The position numbers and the translations under genes are program-made. A DNA stretch of 64,000 nt. Source: Narthecium ossifragum. Lineage: Eukaryota > Streptophyta > Magnoliopsida > Dioscoreales > Nartheciaceae. How positions within the stretch are numbered: the stretch's first letter is position 1; every line of letters starts with the position of its first letter. Positions 1 to 11,323 of this stretch are shown piece by piece. The notes under the pieces were generated by a model. That model did not search any database. It worked only from the letters and a program-made list of their open reading frames with translations, and was not told where the DNA came from. Location of the stretch: positions 19,189,897-19,253,896 of the forward strand of contig OY986975.1 of assembly GCA_963920575.1 (NCBI GenBank). Direction: 5' to 3'.

Positions 1-235
1 CGTTTGGCAACTCAGAATCTGACGAATGAGCTGAATGAGGAATGTGCTGAATGAGATGAATAAGGAATGAGCTAAATCTGGTGATTCTGTGGATTCTGGT
101 TCTGTTGTTTGGTTGGTCTGTATGGAATGAGTTGAATCTGTTGATTCTGGCGTTTGGTTTGTCTGGTATGAATGAGCTGAATTTGCTAATTCCGTGGATC
201 CTAGTGTTTGGTTCATAAATATCTGAATTGGAATC
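1..235. repeat. Degenerate tandem repeat
   Basis: Loose repetition of a unit of roughly 50-80 bases built on 'gaatgagctgaat', 'gattctg' and 'gtttggtt'. Copies are diverged and the left edge is outside the window. No coding frame is seen. It probably belongs to the transposon debris that follows. Confidence 0.4.
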
Positions 236-258
236 GAATGAATTTTGATAGCATATTT

Positions 259-1060
259 GTCACGCCCCGACCCAGAAAACCCATCCGGACCGGAACGTGA
301 CGCGCCTTGAAATATGTCGTTAAGTATATCAAACGCGGACAAAACAAATTACCGAACTAATAGTTAACTACAACGTAGTTAGTGGAAGTACGGGTCGAGT
401 CCTCGGAGAATTGGATAGTCGAATTAACAAATACAATCTAGTCCAAAAATATCACCCAATCTTCAGAAGATCAGCATAGATCAGGTCAGAATTGACAGAA
501 GGTTTGCACAGATCAAATGTGATTGTCGTTTGAGTATGCAATTGATGACAGAGTGCTCTTGAGGATGGCCCAAGCGGAGATCCAGGTAGATTGGTCAAGG
601 AAGAATCAATGCCGGGGTGTTTGCTCTTTGAGATTTCAGTTCATGTAGGCGAGACTGTTTCAGGTTTACCTTATCCCATACCTACCAATTGTGCTTCCTA
701 CCGTCACGTGTTCGAGCTGAGGAGGCACCGCCCAGATTCATCGCGTGTCAGCAGCTTCGACAGAGTAGAGCTTGAGGTAGACAGATTACACATAGGCGTT
801 TGGGGGTGACCTGGGAGCGCTGGAGGCGCATGTGCAGAGTATCCCAAGTGGTTCCTACCCAGGAGCGTATCTCCCGTTGTGGGCGTTGGTGTCGGGGGTT
901 TTGTGTTGAGGGTGATGATGCCCGGTGCCTTGTGTTGTTGCTCGGGTTGCGAGCTTGTTAACCTTTCTTGTCTTGTGCAGGTGTGCTTGTTTTTGCTTAT
1001 TGTTTCCGACCATACTTTTATTGAATTTCGGGACGAAATTCCTTTAAGGGTGATAGGTTG
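259..1060. mobile_element. Degraded Ty3/gypsy-like remnant
   Basis: At about 259 there is a 'cacgccccgaccc' start of a kind common at plant gypsy LTR edges. At about 1028-1060 there is 'gggacgaaattccttt' followed by a purine-rich 'aagggtgatagg', which resembles the usual end of plant chromovirus pol with its polypurine tract. Short open frames in this stretch match nothing I recognise. The assignment rests on these two signatures only. Confidence 0.35.
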
Positions 1061-1182
1061 TAAGGACTCGTATCTCCAACCTGGTCCGGCCGCGTCAGTC
1101 GAGTGTCTGGTTCGATTGGTTTGGCTCAGTTGGCCTTGCTTCGCGATTCCCTTCGATCGTTGCCTAGGCGGAGTGGGTTTCA

Positions 1183-1300
1183 CACACGCGTAATGCACAC
1201 ACGGTCTTATAATGATGTATATGCTTGAGTAGACCCATAGGAGTGCTCTGGATCTGAAGATCGGGGTTTGATCAAGTAGATCTAGATCTGAACGGCCGTG
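1183..1300 (+). repeat. Dispersed repeat, copy 1 (pair with 30470-30590)
   Basis: Shares an ordered series of blocks with 30470-30590: 'cacacrcgcgt.atgcacacac', then 'gatgtat', 'agtaga', 'taggagtgct' and a 'gatct-gaagat' tail. The shared order over more than 100 bases indicates a common transposon origin, probably LTR-derived. It lies directly upstream of the FGAM synthase leader exon. Confidence 0.5.
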
Positions 1301-1389
1301 ATCAACTTGATCAACTTGATGATGATCGAACAGCCGTGGATTTAAGTAACCCGATTGTTTAAAACCCAGCCCTACTGTTCACTTTGGGT

Positions 1390-2884
1390 TTTCGCGTGAC
1401 CTTCGTCCGGGTCACTGTGCGACGGCTGAGGAGAGGGGGGAGACCGCGACGGCAGGAGAAGAGAGGAGAGTACGGCGTCGGCGTTCGGCGGCCGGAGGAG
1501 GATCCCGTCTGGCGACGGCGACCGCGGCAAGGAGGACGACGACAACGGCAACGGTGCTCGACGGCTGAGGAGTGGAACCAGCGGAGGTGCTCAACCGCGA
1601 CCGGAGGAGTCTGAGGCGTGCGCCGGCGGTGCTTGTGGCCGGAGAAGAAGAAGAAGAGGGAGAAGCGATCCAGAGGTAGGGCTCCTACTCTAATCTTTGA
1701 TTAGGATCTTAGGAACGGGATTGGATGTTTGTGTGCGTGAGATGTTTGGATCTCTTCCCTGTTTCCATGCTTTGTTTTTCCGGCAATGCCTTTGATGCTG
1801 CGATTTGCTTGATTCCGGTTTGGTGCTTCCTCTATTTCCGGCATCCTTGTTTTCCCGTGTTTCCGGCGATGCCTGGTTTGCCGGCTTGGTTGTTTTCCGA
1901 TGGTTCTTTCCTCTGTTTTTCTAAGCGATGCTATCTCGTTCTCCCCTGCTGCAATGGTTTGGATGCATGATAACTGGGTTTGATTGGTTTGCTCTCGGAT
2001 GTTTTCCTTCCCCTGTTCTTGGCTTGACTTCTTGATTGATTTTGTGACTCCCGCTGGGGATCGATGGGTCTCTATGTCTTTCCCTCTTCTTCTCCTCTGT
2101 TCCTGATTGGCCGGATTCGTGAGGCCTCCCTCAACCCCTGTCCAGCGCTTCCTGACTGCTATGTTCCCTTGCTGCTATGGATTTCTATGTTGGTCTTCCC
2201 CCTGCTGCCATGCTCTGTTCCCCCTTACTATATGAGGCCCTGTTTTTCCCTAGCTGCAATGCCCTTACTGTCCTGCTGTGTGATGTTTGGATTCTCTGAT
2301 GGCCTGCCGGATCTCTTCTGGATTAACTGATTATAGTTGAGATATTCTTTGAATTGCTGCCCAATGGTTAGGCTGCCAATTGTAGGTTTTGTACTCCCCT
2401 TCTTTCCCTTTTAGTTGGTTTCTCGTTGGCTTTAGCTTGGGACTTCCAAAGTTCTATCAATTTTGGCCTTGTATGATCGGTTGGTTCAGATGTTAATTGG
2501 CAAGTGTTGCAAGTGCAGGAGTTTATATGGTCTGAAAATGTGGATGAAGGTTCAATTTATTTTTATGTCAGGTTTGCCTGTTTTCCCGTAATTAATGCTA
2601 AGTGCTACTCTTGATGTCATTTGTGTTTCCCCCTTTTAGTTAATCCTTATGATATCATGTTAATTACTTCAATTATGTCGCCTTCATGATAAACCACCAT
2701 AGAACATGCATCACTTGAAAGATGGGTTATATTACTCATGTTTAGTGAGCTTGTCTCCGTGGGAAGTATGCTTCTGATGATCTCTTAGCTCCCCGTTTTA
2801 CATGGATTTCTGCTACCAGTGGTTTCTTATAGCTTGGTATTCTAATCCTGAGTTCTGAATTTGGCATCTCTTTTCTAGTTGCAG
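1390..2884 (+). other. 5' leader exon and leader intron of PURL
   Basis: A GC-rich exon ends at 1675 with 'ccagag' followed by a GT donor at 1676. A matching acceptor 'tctagttgcag' ends at 2884, eight bases before the proposed start codon at 2892. The 1.2-kb pyrimidine-rich sequence between has no coding potential and looks like a typical plant leader intron. The transcription start is not defined; about 1390 is a guess from where the GC-rich leader begins. The splice pair is inferred from consensus, not from RNA. Confidence 0.5.
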
Positions 2885-2891
2885 TAGTATA

Positions 2892-5800
2892 ATGGTTTCG
2901 ATTGGGGAGGCTGCTGCCCATCCATGCTTTAAGTTGCAGGTAGGCTTGCTTTGAGATACTCCTTGTTATCAAGTTCTGATTTTGATGACGCCATAGTTTT
3001 TGTTTCCTTGGTTCTTATTGATATGGTGTTTTCTATGTTGCTCTTGTGTTTTTGGTTCCAGGGTTCGCGGAGGCAATGCCTTATTCCAATGAGAAATTTT
3101 CGTCCAAGAAGGTATCGTGTGTTTTCAGGAGGTTATGGGCATCGAATTAATCCCAGTATTATTAATACGAAGATCTTGCTTCCGTTAATTCCGAAAGCGG
3201 TGGTTTCAAGAGAATTGGGGAGCACGGAGACTGGGACATATGGTGCATTGGAGCAGCCCCTTGAGATTATGCATTTCTATCGCCGCCCATTTTTGCAGGA
3301 GAGTGCAACTTCTGAACTTTTGAGAAAGATACAGTCAAAGATTTCATCACATATTATTGGTATAAAGACTGAGCAGTGCTTTAATATTGGAGTAAATGAC
3401 CAGATAGATGATCAGAAGCTTGAAGTGCTCAAGTGGATCCTCGGAGAAACATACGAGCCTGAAAAACTGCAACCAGAGAGCTTCTTGAACAAGGAGGTGG
3501 CTCAAGGTGAGCCAGTTGTCTTGGTGGAAGTTGGGCCTCGGATGTCCTTTACTACAGCCTGGTCAGCTAACGCTGTTTCCATTTGCCGAGCATGTGGCTT
3601 AACTGCGGTCAACAGGATGGAGAGATCGAGACGGTTTTTGCTGTATCTCAGACCAGGAAGCAGTTCACTGGATGCAGACCAGATCAATGAGTTTGCTGCT
3701 ATGGTTCTTGATAGGATGACAGAGTGCATTTATCCTAGCAAGCTTGTATCCTTCCAGCTAGTTGCTACTCCGGAACCAGTTAGTGTGATTCCTGTCATGG
3801 AGAGAGGAAAGGAGGCATTGGAAGAGATAAATGCAAAGATGGGCCTTGCTTTTGATGAGCAAGATATTCGGTACTATACTAGCCTCTTCAGGGATGACAT
3901 AAAACGTAACCCCACTACCGTGGAGCTTTTTGACATTGCGCAGTCTAACAGTGAGCATAGCAGGCATTGGTTCTTCTGTGGGAAGCTTGTTATAGATGGA
4001 CAGCCCATGGACAGGACCCTGATGCAGATTGTGAAGAGCACTCTGAAGGCCAACCCAAACAATTCTGTCATTGGATTCAAGGACAACTCAAGTGCCATTA
4101 GGGGTTTTCCGGTGAAGCCTTTGCTGCCATTATTACCTGGTTCATCATCCCCATTGCGCATGTCTGCTTGTGATTTTGATGTTCTTTTTACAGCAGAGAC
4201 ACATAATTTCCCATGTGCCGTAGCTCCTTACCCTGGTGCAGAAACAGGTGCAGGAGGTCGCATCAGGGATACTCATGCAACGGGAAGGGGTTCTTTTGTT
4301 GTCGCTTCGACGGCGGGTTATTGTGTTGGTAACCTTCAGATTGAAGGATCTGATGCGCCTTGGGAAGACCCATCATTTGCATATCCATCTAACTTAGCTC
4401 CTCCTCTGCAGATTCTGATTGATGCTAGCAATGGGGCATCTGATTATGGAAATAAGTTTGGGGAGCCTTTGATTCAGGGGTATACGAGGACGTTTGGGAT
4501 GAGACTCTCAAATGGAGAGCGGCGTGAATGGCTGAAGCCTATAATGTTCAGTGGAGGAATTGGGCAGATCGATCACAAACACATAAAAAAGGGAGAGCCA
4601 GAGTTAGGGATGCTTGTGGTAAAGATTGGAGGCCCAGCTTATCGGATTGGTATGGGCGGCGGTGCAGCTTCGAGCATGGTCAGCGGGCAGAATGATGCAG
4701 ATTTAGATTTCAATGCTGTTCAAAGAGGAGATGCTGAAATGGCACAGAAGCTTTATCGTGTTGTTCGTGCCTGTGTAGAGATGGGAGCGAATAACCCAAT
4801 CATCAGCATACATGATCAAGGAGCTGGGGGTAATTGTAACGTTGTCAAAGAAATTATATACCCAAAAGGAGCTGAAATTGATATTCGCTCTATAGTCGTA
4901 GGCGATCATACAATGTCAGTTCTAGAGATATGGGGTGCCGAGTACCAGGAACAGGATGCTCTTTTAGTAAAGCCTGAAAGCCGAAGTTTGTTGCAGTCAA
5001 TCTGTGAAAGGGAAAGGGTCTCCATGGCAGTCATCGGAACCATTAACGGCAGTGGACGAGCTGTTTTGATAGATAGTTCTGCAGTTGAGCATGCTAAGAG
5101 TAATGGACTACCTCTTCCACTTCCTGCTGTTGATCTGGAGCTTGAAAAGGTTCTGGGAGATATGCCTCAGAAGTGCTTTGAACTTAAGGGGATTCCTGCT
5201 CTAAGAGAACCTCTTGATATTCCTCCCAGTACCACACTGATTGATTCTCTGAAAATGGTCATGAGACTTCCTTCTGTTTGTTCAAAGCGTTTCTTGACTA
5301 CAAAAGTTGATAGGTGTGTAACAGGTCTGGTGGCTCAACAGCAAACAGTTGGTCCTCTTCAGCTCCCACTTTCTGATGTTGCTGTTATCGCTCAGACATA
5401 CACCGACCTGACAGGTGGTGCTTGTGCAATTGGGGAGCAGCCCATAAAAGGTTTACTAGATCCCAAGGCCATGGCCCGGTTAGCTGTTGGTGAAGCATTG
5501 ACAAATCTGGTATGGGCTAAAGTTACATCTCTTAGTGATGTCAAGGCTAGTGGCAACTGGATGTATGCTGCCAAGCTTGACGGAGAAGGAGCATCTATGT
5601 ATGCTGCTGCTGTGGCTCTCTCAGAAGCTATGATCGAACTGGGTATAGCTATAGATGGGGGAAAGGATAGTCTTTCCATGGCAGCCAGTGCTGCTGGCGA
5701 GGTTGTCAAGGCTCCTGGAAATCTGGTGATCAGTACATATGTTACATGCCCAGATATAACATTGACTGTGACCCCAGACTTAAAGCTCGGAAATGATGGC

Positions 5801-7243
5801 GTGCTGCTACACATTGACCTTGCAAAAGGACAAAGGCGTTTAGGTGGTTCAGCTCTTGCGCAGGTATTTGGTCAAGTGGGTGATGAGAGTCCTGATCTTG
5901 ATGATGTTCCATACCTGAAGAAGGTTTTTGAAGCAGTTCAGGTGCTGCTTGGTGAAAGATTAATTTCCTCTGGTCATGACATCAGTGATGGTGGGATTCT
6001 TGTTGCAGTCCTGGAAATGGCATTTGCTGGAAATTGTGGTGTTCAGTTGAACCTGAGGTCGAAGGGGAAGAGCCTTCTAGAAGCACTCTTTGCAGAAGAG
6101 CTTGGCCTTATCCTTGAGATTGACATGCAGAATGTCGATGTCGTCAGAGAAAAGCTCAAAGGTGCTGGTATTGATGTAGAGGTCATTGGAAAAGTTACTT
6201 CCTCTCCCTTGATAAAGCTGTCAGTTGATGGTGTGGCAGAATTGGAGGAGGAAATGCCTTACCTTAGGGACATGTGGGAAGAAACCAGCTTTCAGCTGGA
6301 AGGGCTCGAGAGGTTGGCTTCTTGTGTACAGCTTGAGAAAGAAGGCTTAAAGACTCGAAAAGCACCTTCATGGGCATTGAGTTTTACTCCCAAGTTCACT
6401 GATGAGAAGCTTATGACAGCAACTTTGAAGCCTAAGGTAGCAATCATTCGTGAAGAAGGGAGCAACGGGGATAGGGAGATGTCTGCTGCATTTTACGCTG
6501 CAGGATTCGAGCCCTGGGATATTACCATGTCCGATCTTCTATGCGGGAATGTCTCTTTGAGCGAGTTCCGCGGGATTGCCTTTGTCGGAGGGTTCAGCTA
6601 TGCTGATGTACTTGATTCAGCAAAAGGTTGGTCAGCATCCATAAGGTTCAACAAGCCTCTTCTTCAACAATTTGAAGAATTCTACAATCGAAATGACACT
6701 TTCAGCCTTGGTGTTTGCAATGGGTGTCAGCTCATGGCTCTCCTTGGATGGGTCCCTGGAGCAGAAGTGGGAGGTCCATTGGGTCAAGGTGGAGATGTTG
6801 TGCAGCCCAGGTTCATTCACAATCAGTCTGGTCGCTTCGAGTGCCGTTTTACTGGTGTGAGGATAGGGGAATCTCCTGCTATGATGTTTAGAGGGATGCA
6901 GGGCAGCATGTTGGGTGTTTGGGCTGCTCATGGCGAGGGAAGGGCATATTTTCCTGATGGTAGTGTCTTGGACAACATTCTTAAGAGTGATCTGGCCCCT
7001 CTACGCTATTGCGATGATGCTGGTAGGATTACAGAGGTTTACCCTTTCAACCCTAATGGATCTCTGCTAGGGGTTGCAGCGCTTTGTTCTCCAGATGGAA
7101 GGCACCTTGCAATGATGCCGCATCCAGAGCGGTGCTTCATGATGTGGCAGTTCCCTTGGTATCCAAAGGGTTGGGAGGTTGAGAAGAAAGGTCCAAGCCC
7201 TTGGTTGAAGATGTTCCAAAACGCCCGAGAATGGTGCTCTTGA
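2892..7243 (+). CDS. PURL: Phosphoribosylformylglycinamidine synthase (FGAM synthase)
   Basis: Catalyses the ATP- and glutamine-dependent conversion of FGAR to FGAM in de novo purine synthesis. In plants it acts in plastids and mitochondria. I model two coding exons, 2892-2939 and 3062-7243, joined in phase 0, giving about 1409 residues, the usual length for large eukaryotic PurL. The open frame continues 5' to 2951, but those residues come from intron 2940-3061 and are hydrophobic nonsense. The spliced start MVSIGEAAAHPCFKLQ reads straight into GSRRQ, as in other plant homologues. The synthetase core carries AETHNFPCAVAPYPGAETG (about residue 394). The C-terminal class I amidotransferase has Cys1235 in GVCNGCQLMALLGW and His1370/Glu1372 in MMPHPERC. 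No frameshift or internal stop. The first ~60 residues are Arg/Ser-rich and likely a targeting peptide. Confidence 0.97.
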
Positions 7244-8006
7244 AATAGGTAGACTACTTGAACTCTTATCATTAACAACTAATTCTGTTTCTACGCTCTT
7301 TTCATTTGAAAGTCTATTTTATCTCTCCTTTTCTGCAGATTTCAGTCTGGTGATTGTGTGCTGAATTTTTATCTATTTTTGCTGCTTGAGGGAGCCGTGT
7401 CCAAGGTAGGATGGTATACTAATCTTGATGTTGTATGACTATTTATTATTCTCATGAGCTGATAAAAAATTTCTTGCTTTCAGGCTCCTCAGCAAGTACT
7501 TTAGAAATGCTAAAGTTGCAAGTGTGGATTATCTCTGATCTTCTGGCCTCTCCAGCCTCAAATCCTTACATTTTCATTTTTTTTCTTTCTATATGTCATG
7601 GCAAAGATTTAGGCAGAAAAATAATGGATGGCTATCTTTCATACTTTTAGGGAAATATTTGGTCAAATTTTGTGGGTTTTCTCTCCCTTTAAATTGATGT
7701 CTGTTGGTGGAAAAAAAGAAGTGGGAATCATATAACTCCACTTTTGATGTAAAGGCTTGGAGGTTTTGGATATACTTTCTCTTTACTGTAGCATCACTTG
7801 CCTCAGCATTTCTTATAGACTTCTTGGCCTTCTGTCTTCTGATTGGTGATTAATTTCTATGAGCTTTGGATCAAGCGGTGCGAAGATTACTAGCTGTTGC
7901 TTAATTAGTTAACTCTAGTTGTTGTGGTTGCTGTTGCTTTACTCGTTTTATTTTACTATCGCACAACTTATGTATTGTTTCCTAACGTGGACTTCTTTTT
8001 CCCCAG
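7244..8006 (+). other. PURL 3' flank; no gene seen
   Basis: AT-rich sequence after the PURL stop, with pyrimidine tracts. I searched it for the missing N-terminal exons of MVD (the substrate-binding start and the GHMP-kinase motif of the PTAAGLASSAAG type) and found nothing in any frame. It probably holds the PURL 3'UTR and the breakpoint of the truncated MVD. Confidence 0.6.
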
Positions 8007-10527
8007 TTTTTTCCCTTGCAAAGCTAATGAATGTCAAGGAAGAAATTGGCGAACTTTCTTCTATTGCAAGGTCTGTCAGTTTGAAGTCAATCTATACTTG
8101 TTATCAGCCGTGTCTTAAACTTGTCATTGCATCTAACTTGGTTTTGGGGTCCATATTCCCTCTCGAGGGCATTTATTTCGAACTTATTTAATCACTTAGA
8201 GAAGAACTTAGCCGAATCAGTACTTGCTCTATTATGAGAGCTTAATTCGTCATTGTTTTCACATCACAGGCAAGGGTCAGGCAGTGCATGCCGCAGCCTG
8301 TATGGTGGATTTGTCAAATGGACCATGGGAAATGTAAGCTTAAAAAGTATATGTTAGAATTAACCATTTTAAACAGGATGTGATGTCCACAATAGTGTTT
8401 TTACTTGTCAGGATGCGAGTGGAAGGGACAGCATTGCAGTTCAACTTGCTAGTGAAACACATTGGGATGACCTGGTTATTATTATAGCAGTGGTATGGAG
8501 TAATTTAGATTTAGTTTTATGGAGTAATTTATGATTCCGTATCTCTCTGTTCGAGCGAGACTGGATGTATTTGTCTCTTCTTCAATTTCTTTATTTGGTG
8601 TGATTACATTGAAATCCAGGTTAGCTCAAGGCAGAAGGAAACAAGTAGCACGGCTGGCATGCGTGAGAGTGTTGAGACAAGCCCGCTCTTGCAACATAGG
8701 GCCCGGGTGTTCTTTCTTTGCTCTTGCAGCTGATGTTGATTAAATATTTCTTATTCCTTTTCCTTCTGACATTTTACTGCCCAGAAGATGTAATCCTGTT
8801 AATTTTATTTGAATTTCTGGGTGGTATCCTGTGGTTTTGATAGTTTGTGATGCCACGTCATAGTACAGTATATTCTTAACTTTAGTTCATATCAAGCTGT
8901 TTATTTCTTATAGTTTGTTTGATTGCATATTCTGATTTTCTATGCAGATTAGTGCTAATCTTTGCTTAACTCATCTTTTTGTTGTTGCATTACAGAAGGT
9001 AGTCCCAAGTCGAATATTGCAAATGGAGGAAGCCATCAGAAGTCGTGATTTTGCATCTTTTGCTAGGCTAACCTGTGCAGATAGCAATCAATTCCATGCC
9101 ACTTGCTTGGATACTAGCCCCCCTATATTCTACATGAATGATACATCCCACAGGCACGATATGTTTCGAAAACACGTATACTTCTAAGATGCTGTTTGGA
9201 CAGCTCTATACCATTATTTTTTTGCTCATTTTCCGTGGCTTATAAAATGCAGAATCATCTACCTTGTTGAAAAGTGGAATCGATCTGAAGGAACACCTCA
9301 GGTAGGGTTGCTTATACTGTTCTTTGCCTTTTTCTAAACAAAAGAATAATCACGTGTCCTACATGGTGAGATGACGGAGTATTTGTTGCGGGATGATACA
9401 AATTACAACTTATTTGTGTTTGTGTTTTTGTGTAAATATGCTCTGTTTTCCTCTATTCTTTCCCTTCGATGGCTTCTCGTGTCTGCCAATTGTTGACATT
9501 TAAGTATCCCATAATGATCCATACCTCTGTAGAATTTAGGCTGAAAATATCACTTAAAGTTTTTTTGCATCACACTAGACACACTGCATCTAAGCGATCT
9601 GTGATGGTTTGTATATACACGGGTTATATGGATATATATTCCTCGGCTTGTACTTGTACTTGTACTAGATGTCCAATATAATAACTAAAGTCGCCTATTA
9701 TATAACTTGACAACCATACATGCCTTATAACCTATCAGTGAATTTCTTAGAGAGAAGCACATTCCCATGCTTATGGGGTAAGATAGGCACTGGTAGTGGA
9801 GGATACTGCTACTTTCTAAAACTTCACTTATCTCAATTAAGAGAAAGAGGAAATACTAAAATGCTGAATAAATGAAATAGGGCAAGTTACTAGGCACAAA
9901 GAAAGGATATTAGAATGAAAAATGGAGAGTATTTGATTCAGCTTGTGTAGATTCCAAGTGTAATTTAGAAGTCAAAAGACATATTATGTCGTCATATTTG
10001 CTGATTTTTTTAGTGTATGACAAACTCTCCTTGCGATTATCTCCTTAATAGTTTTGAGTGCTTTAGCCTTATGACTGATGCATCATAGGTTGCTTATACA
10101 TTTGATGCGGGACCCAATGCTGTTATGATCGCACCCAACCGGAAAATTGCGAGTCTTCTGCTTCAAAGGTTACTCTTTACCTTTCCTCCACCACCGGATA
10201 ATGAGTTGGCCAGGTATAGCCATAACTATGTAGAATTGGCTGCTATTAAATGGACATAGTCAATTTTGGTCCAACTTTATTCCTTTCCTGTTTAGCTATG
10301 TTTTGGGCGATAAATCAATACTACATGAAGCTGGTCACCAATCCATGGAAGATGTCGAAGCCCTGCAGCCACCTCCTGAAATCAAGGACAAGTATCCATC
10401 TCAAAAATTTGCTGGGGATGTCAGCTACTTCATCTGCACCAGATCTGGAAGAGGTCCAATGTTGGTCGCCGATGAAGCTGAAGCTCTTATCAGCTCTGAG
10501 ACTGGTCTTCCAAAGCGAGTTGTTTGA
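8007..10527 (+). pseudogene. MVD: 5'-truncated mevalonate diphosphate decarboxylase (MVD), C-terminal two thirds
   Basis: Eight exons join in phase: 8007-8070, 8270-8333, 8412-8492, 8620-8706, 8996-9153, 9253-9301, 10089-10213 and 10296-10527. They give about 285 residues with no stop. Diagnostic pieces are [87 protein letters not shown] and [18 protein letters not shown] converts mevalonate-5-diphosphate to isopentenyl diphosphate; the DAGPNA Asp is the conserved catalytic residue. Full-length plant MVD is about 420 residues. The first ~135, with the catalytic Lys and the GHMP ATP-binding loop, are absent, and PURL lies directly upstream. The intron after 9153 has a GC donor. The frame is well kept, so truncation is recent, or an assembly error removed the 5' exons. 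As shown it cannot encode an active enzyme. Confidence 0.85.
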
Positions 10528-11323
10528 GAGTGATGATGATCTTAACACTCAAAGTGCGCCTTGTAGGTTCTGTTGCAATAAGTCAACTGAATAAGTTATT
10601 CTGGACCTCGATCTACTCGGGAAAATTAGAGGCACACTAAATTTTGATCAGTGCTGGCATCATTTCTCTGAAGCAGGGTTTCTTTCCTCATAATTTGTAT
10701 TGTCCCTAATGTATCTTATGCCTTCCAGAAAATTTTGTACTCGAAATGTTCTTTACTAATGTATTTCCTAAAAACTCGTCCTTTTTACCTCTTCTATTCT
10801 CCCATTTTTCAGAGTTTAAACTTACAGCGTATTAAAGTTCAATTTATCTATCTTGTTGCCCTCAAACTAGACCCAAATTATAAAGTTGTCCTAATGAAGC
10901 TATTTGAAACCGTGGTTTGTTTTTCCTAACATCCTTCGTAACAAATTTCTCTCATATCCAGTCCAAAGTTTTCTTTCGTTTTCTCACAATAGATACGGAG
11001 GGTAAACATGGATTTTTTCCTTTTCCACATAGATTATAGGATGTGAACTTATTCTAAAGGCTGTTGGCGAGCTTTTCGTAGTGGCTCAAATTTTAAACGT
11101 GTGAGCCTTCATAGTTTTTTATCAATATCTGTACATCAATTTTTCCTCTTGAAAGTTAGACACAAAGAAAGAACATCCATCGTATACGACCACTTTCCTG
11201 GGTGAAGTTTATATCCAGAATACTACATTGAAATCCATCCTTTAACAACTACTCTAATAGAATAAATAGCAAAACAAAAGAAAAAGAGAAGTCCTGGACT
11301 GAAGAAAGGCAGGAAGACTAGAA
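10528..11323. other. MVD 3' flank; no gene seen
   Basis: AT-rich sequence with short open frames only, none resembling a known protein. It lies between the convergent MVD remnant (+) and the hydrolase pseudogene (-) and probably holds both 3' ends. Confidence 0.5.

Noticed and set aside
2951..3061. N-terminal extension of PURL from the longest open frame
   Set aside because: These 37 residues are hydrophobic, are bounded by good GT/AG sites and have no counterpart in plant FGAM synthases.
2951..10527. PURL-MVD gene fusion
   Set aside because: PURL has its own stop at 7243 and there is no in-frame connection to the 8007 acceptor.
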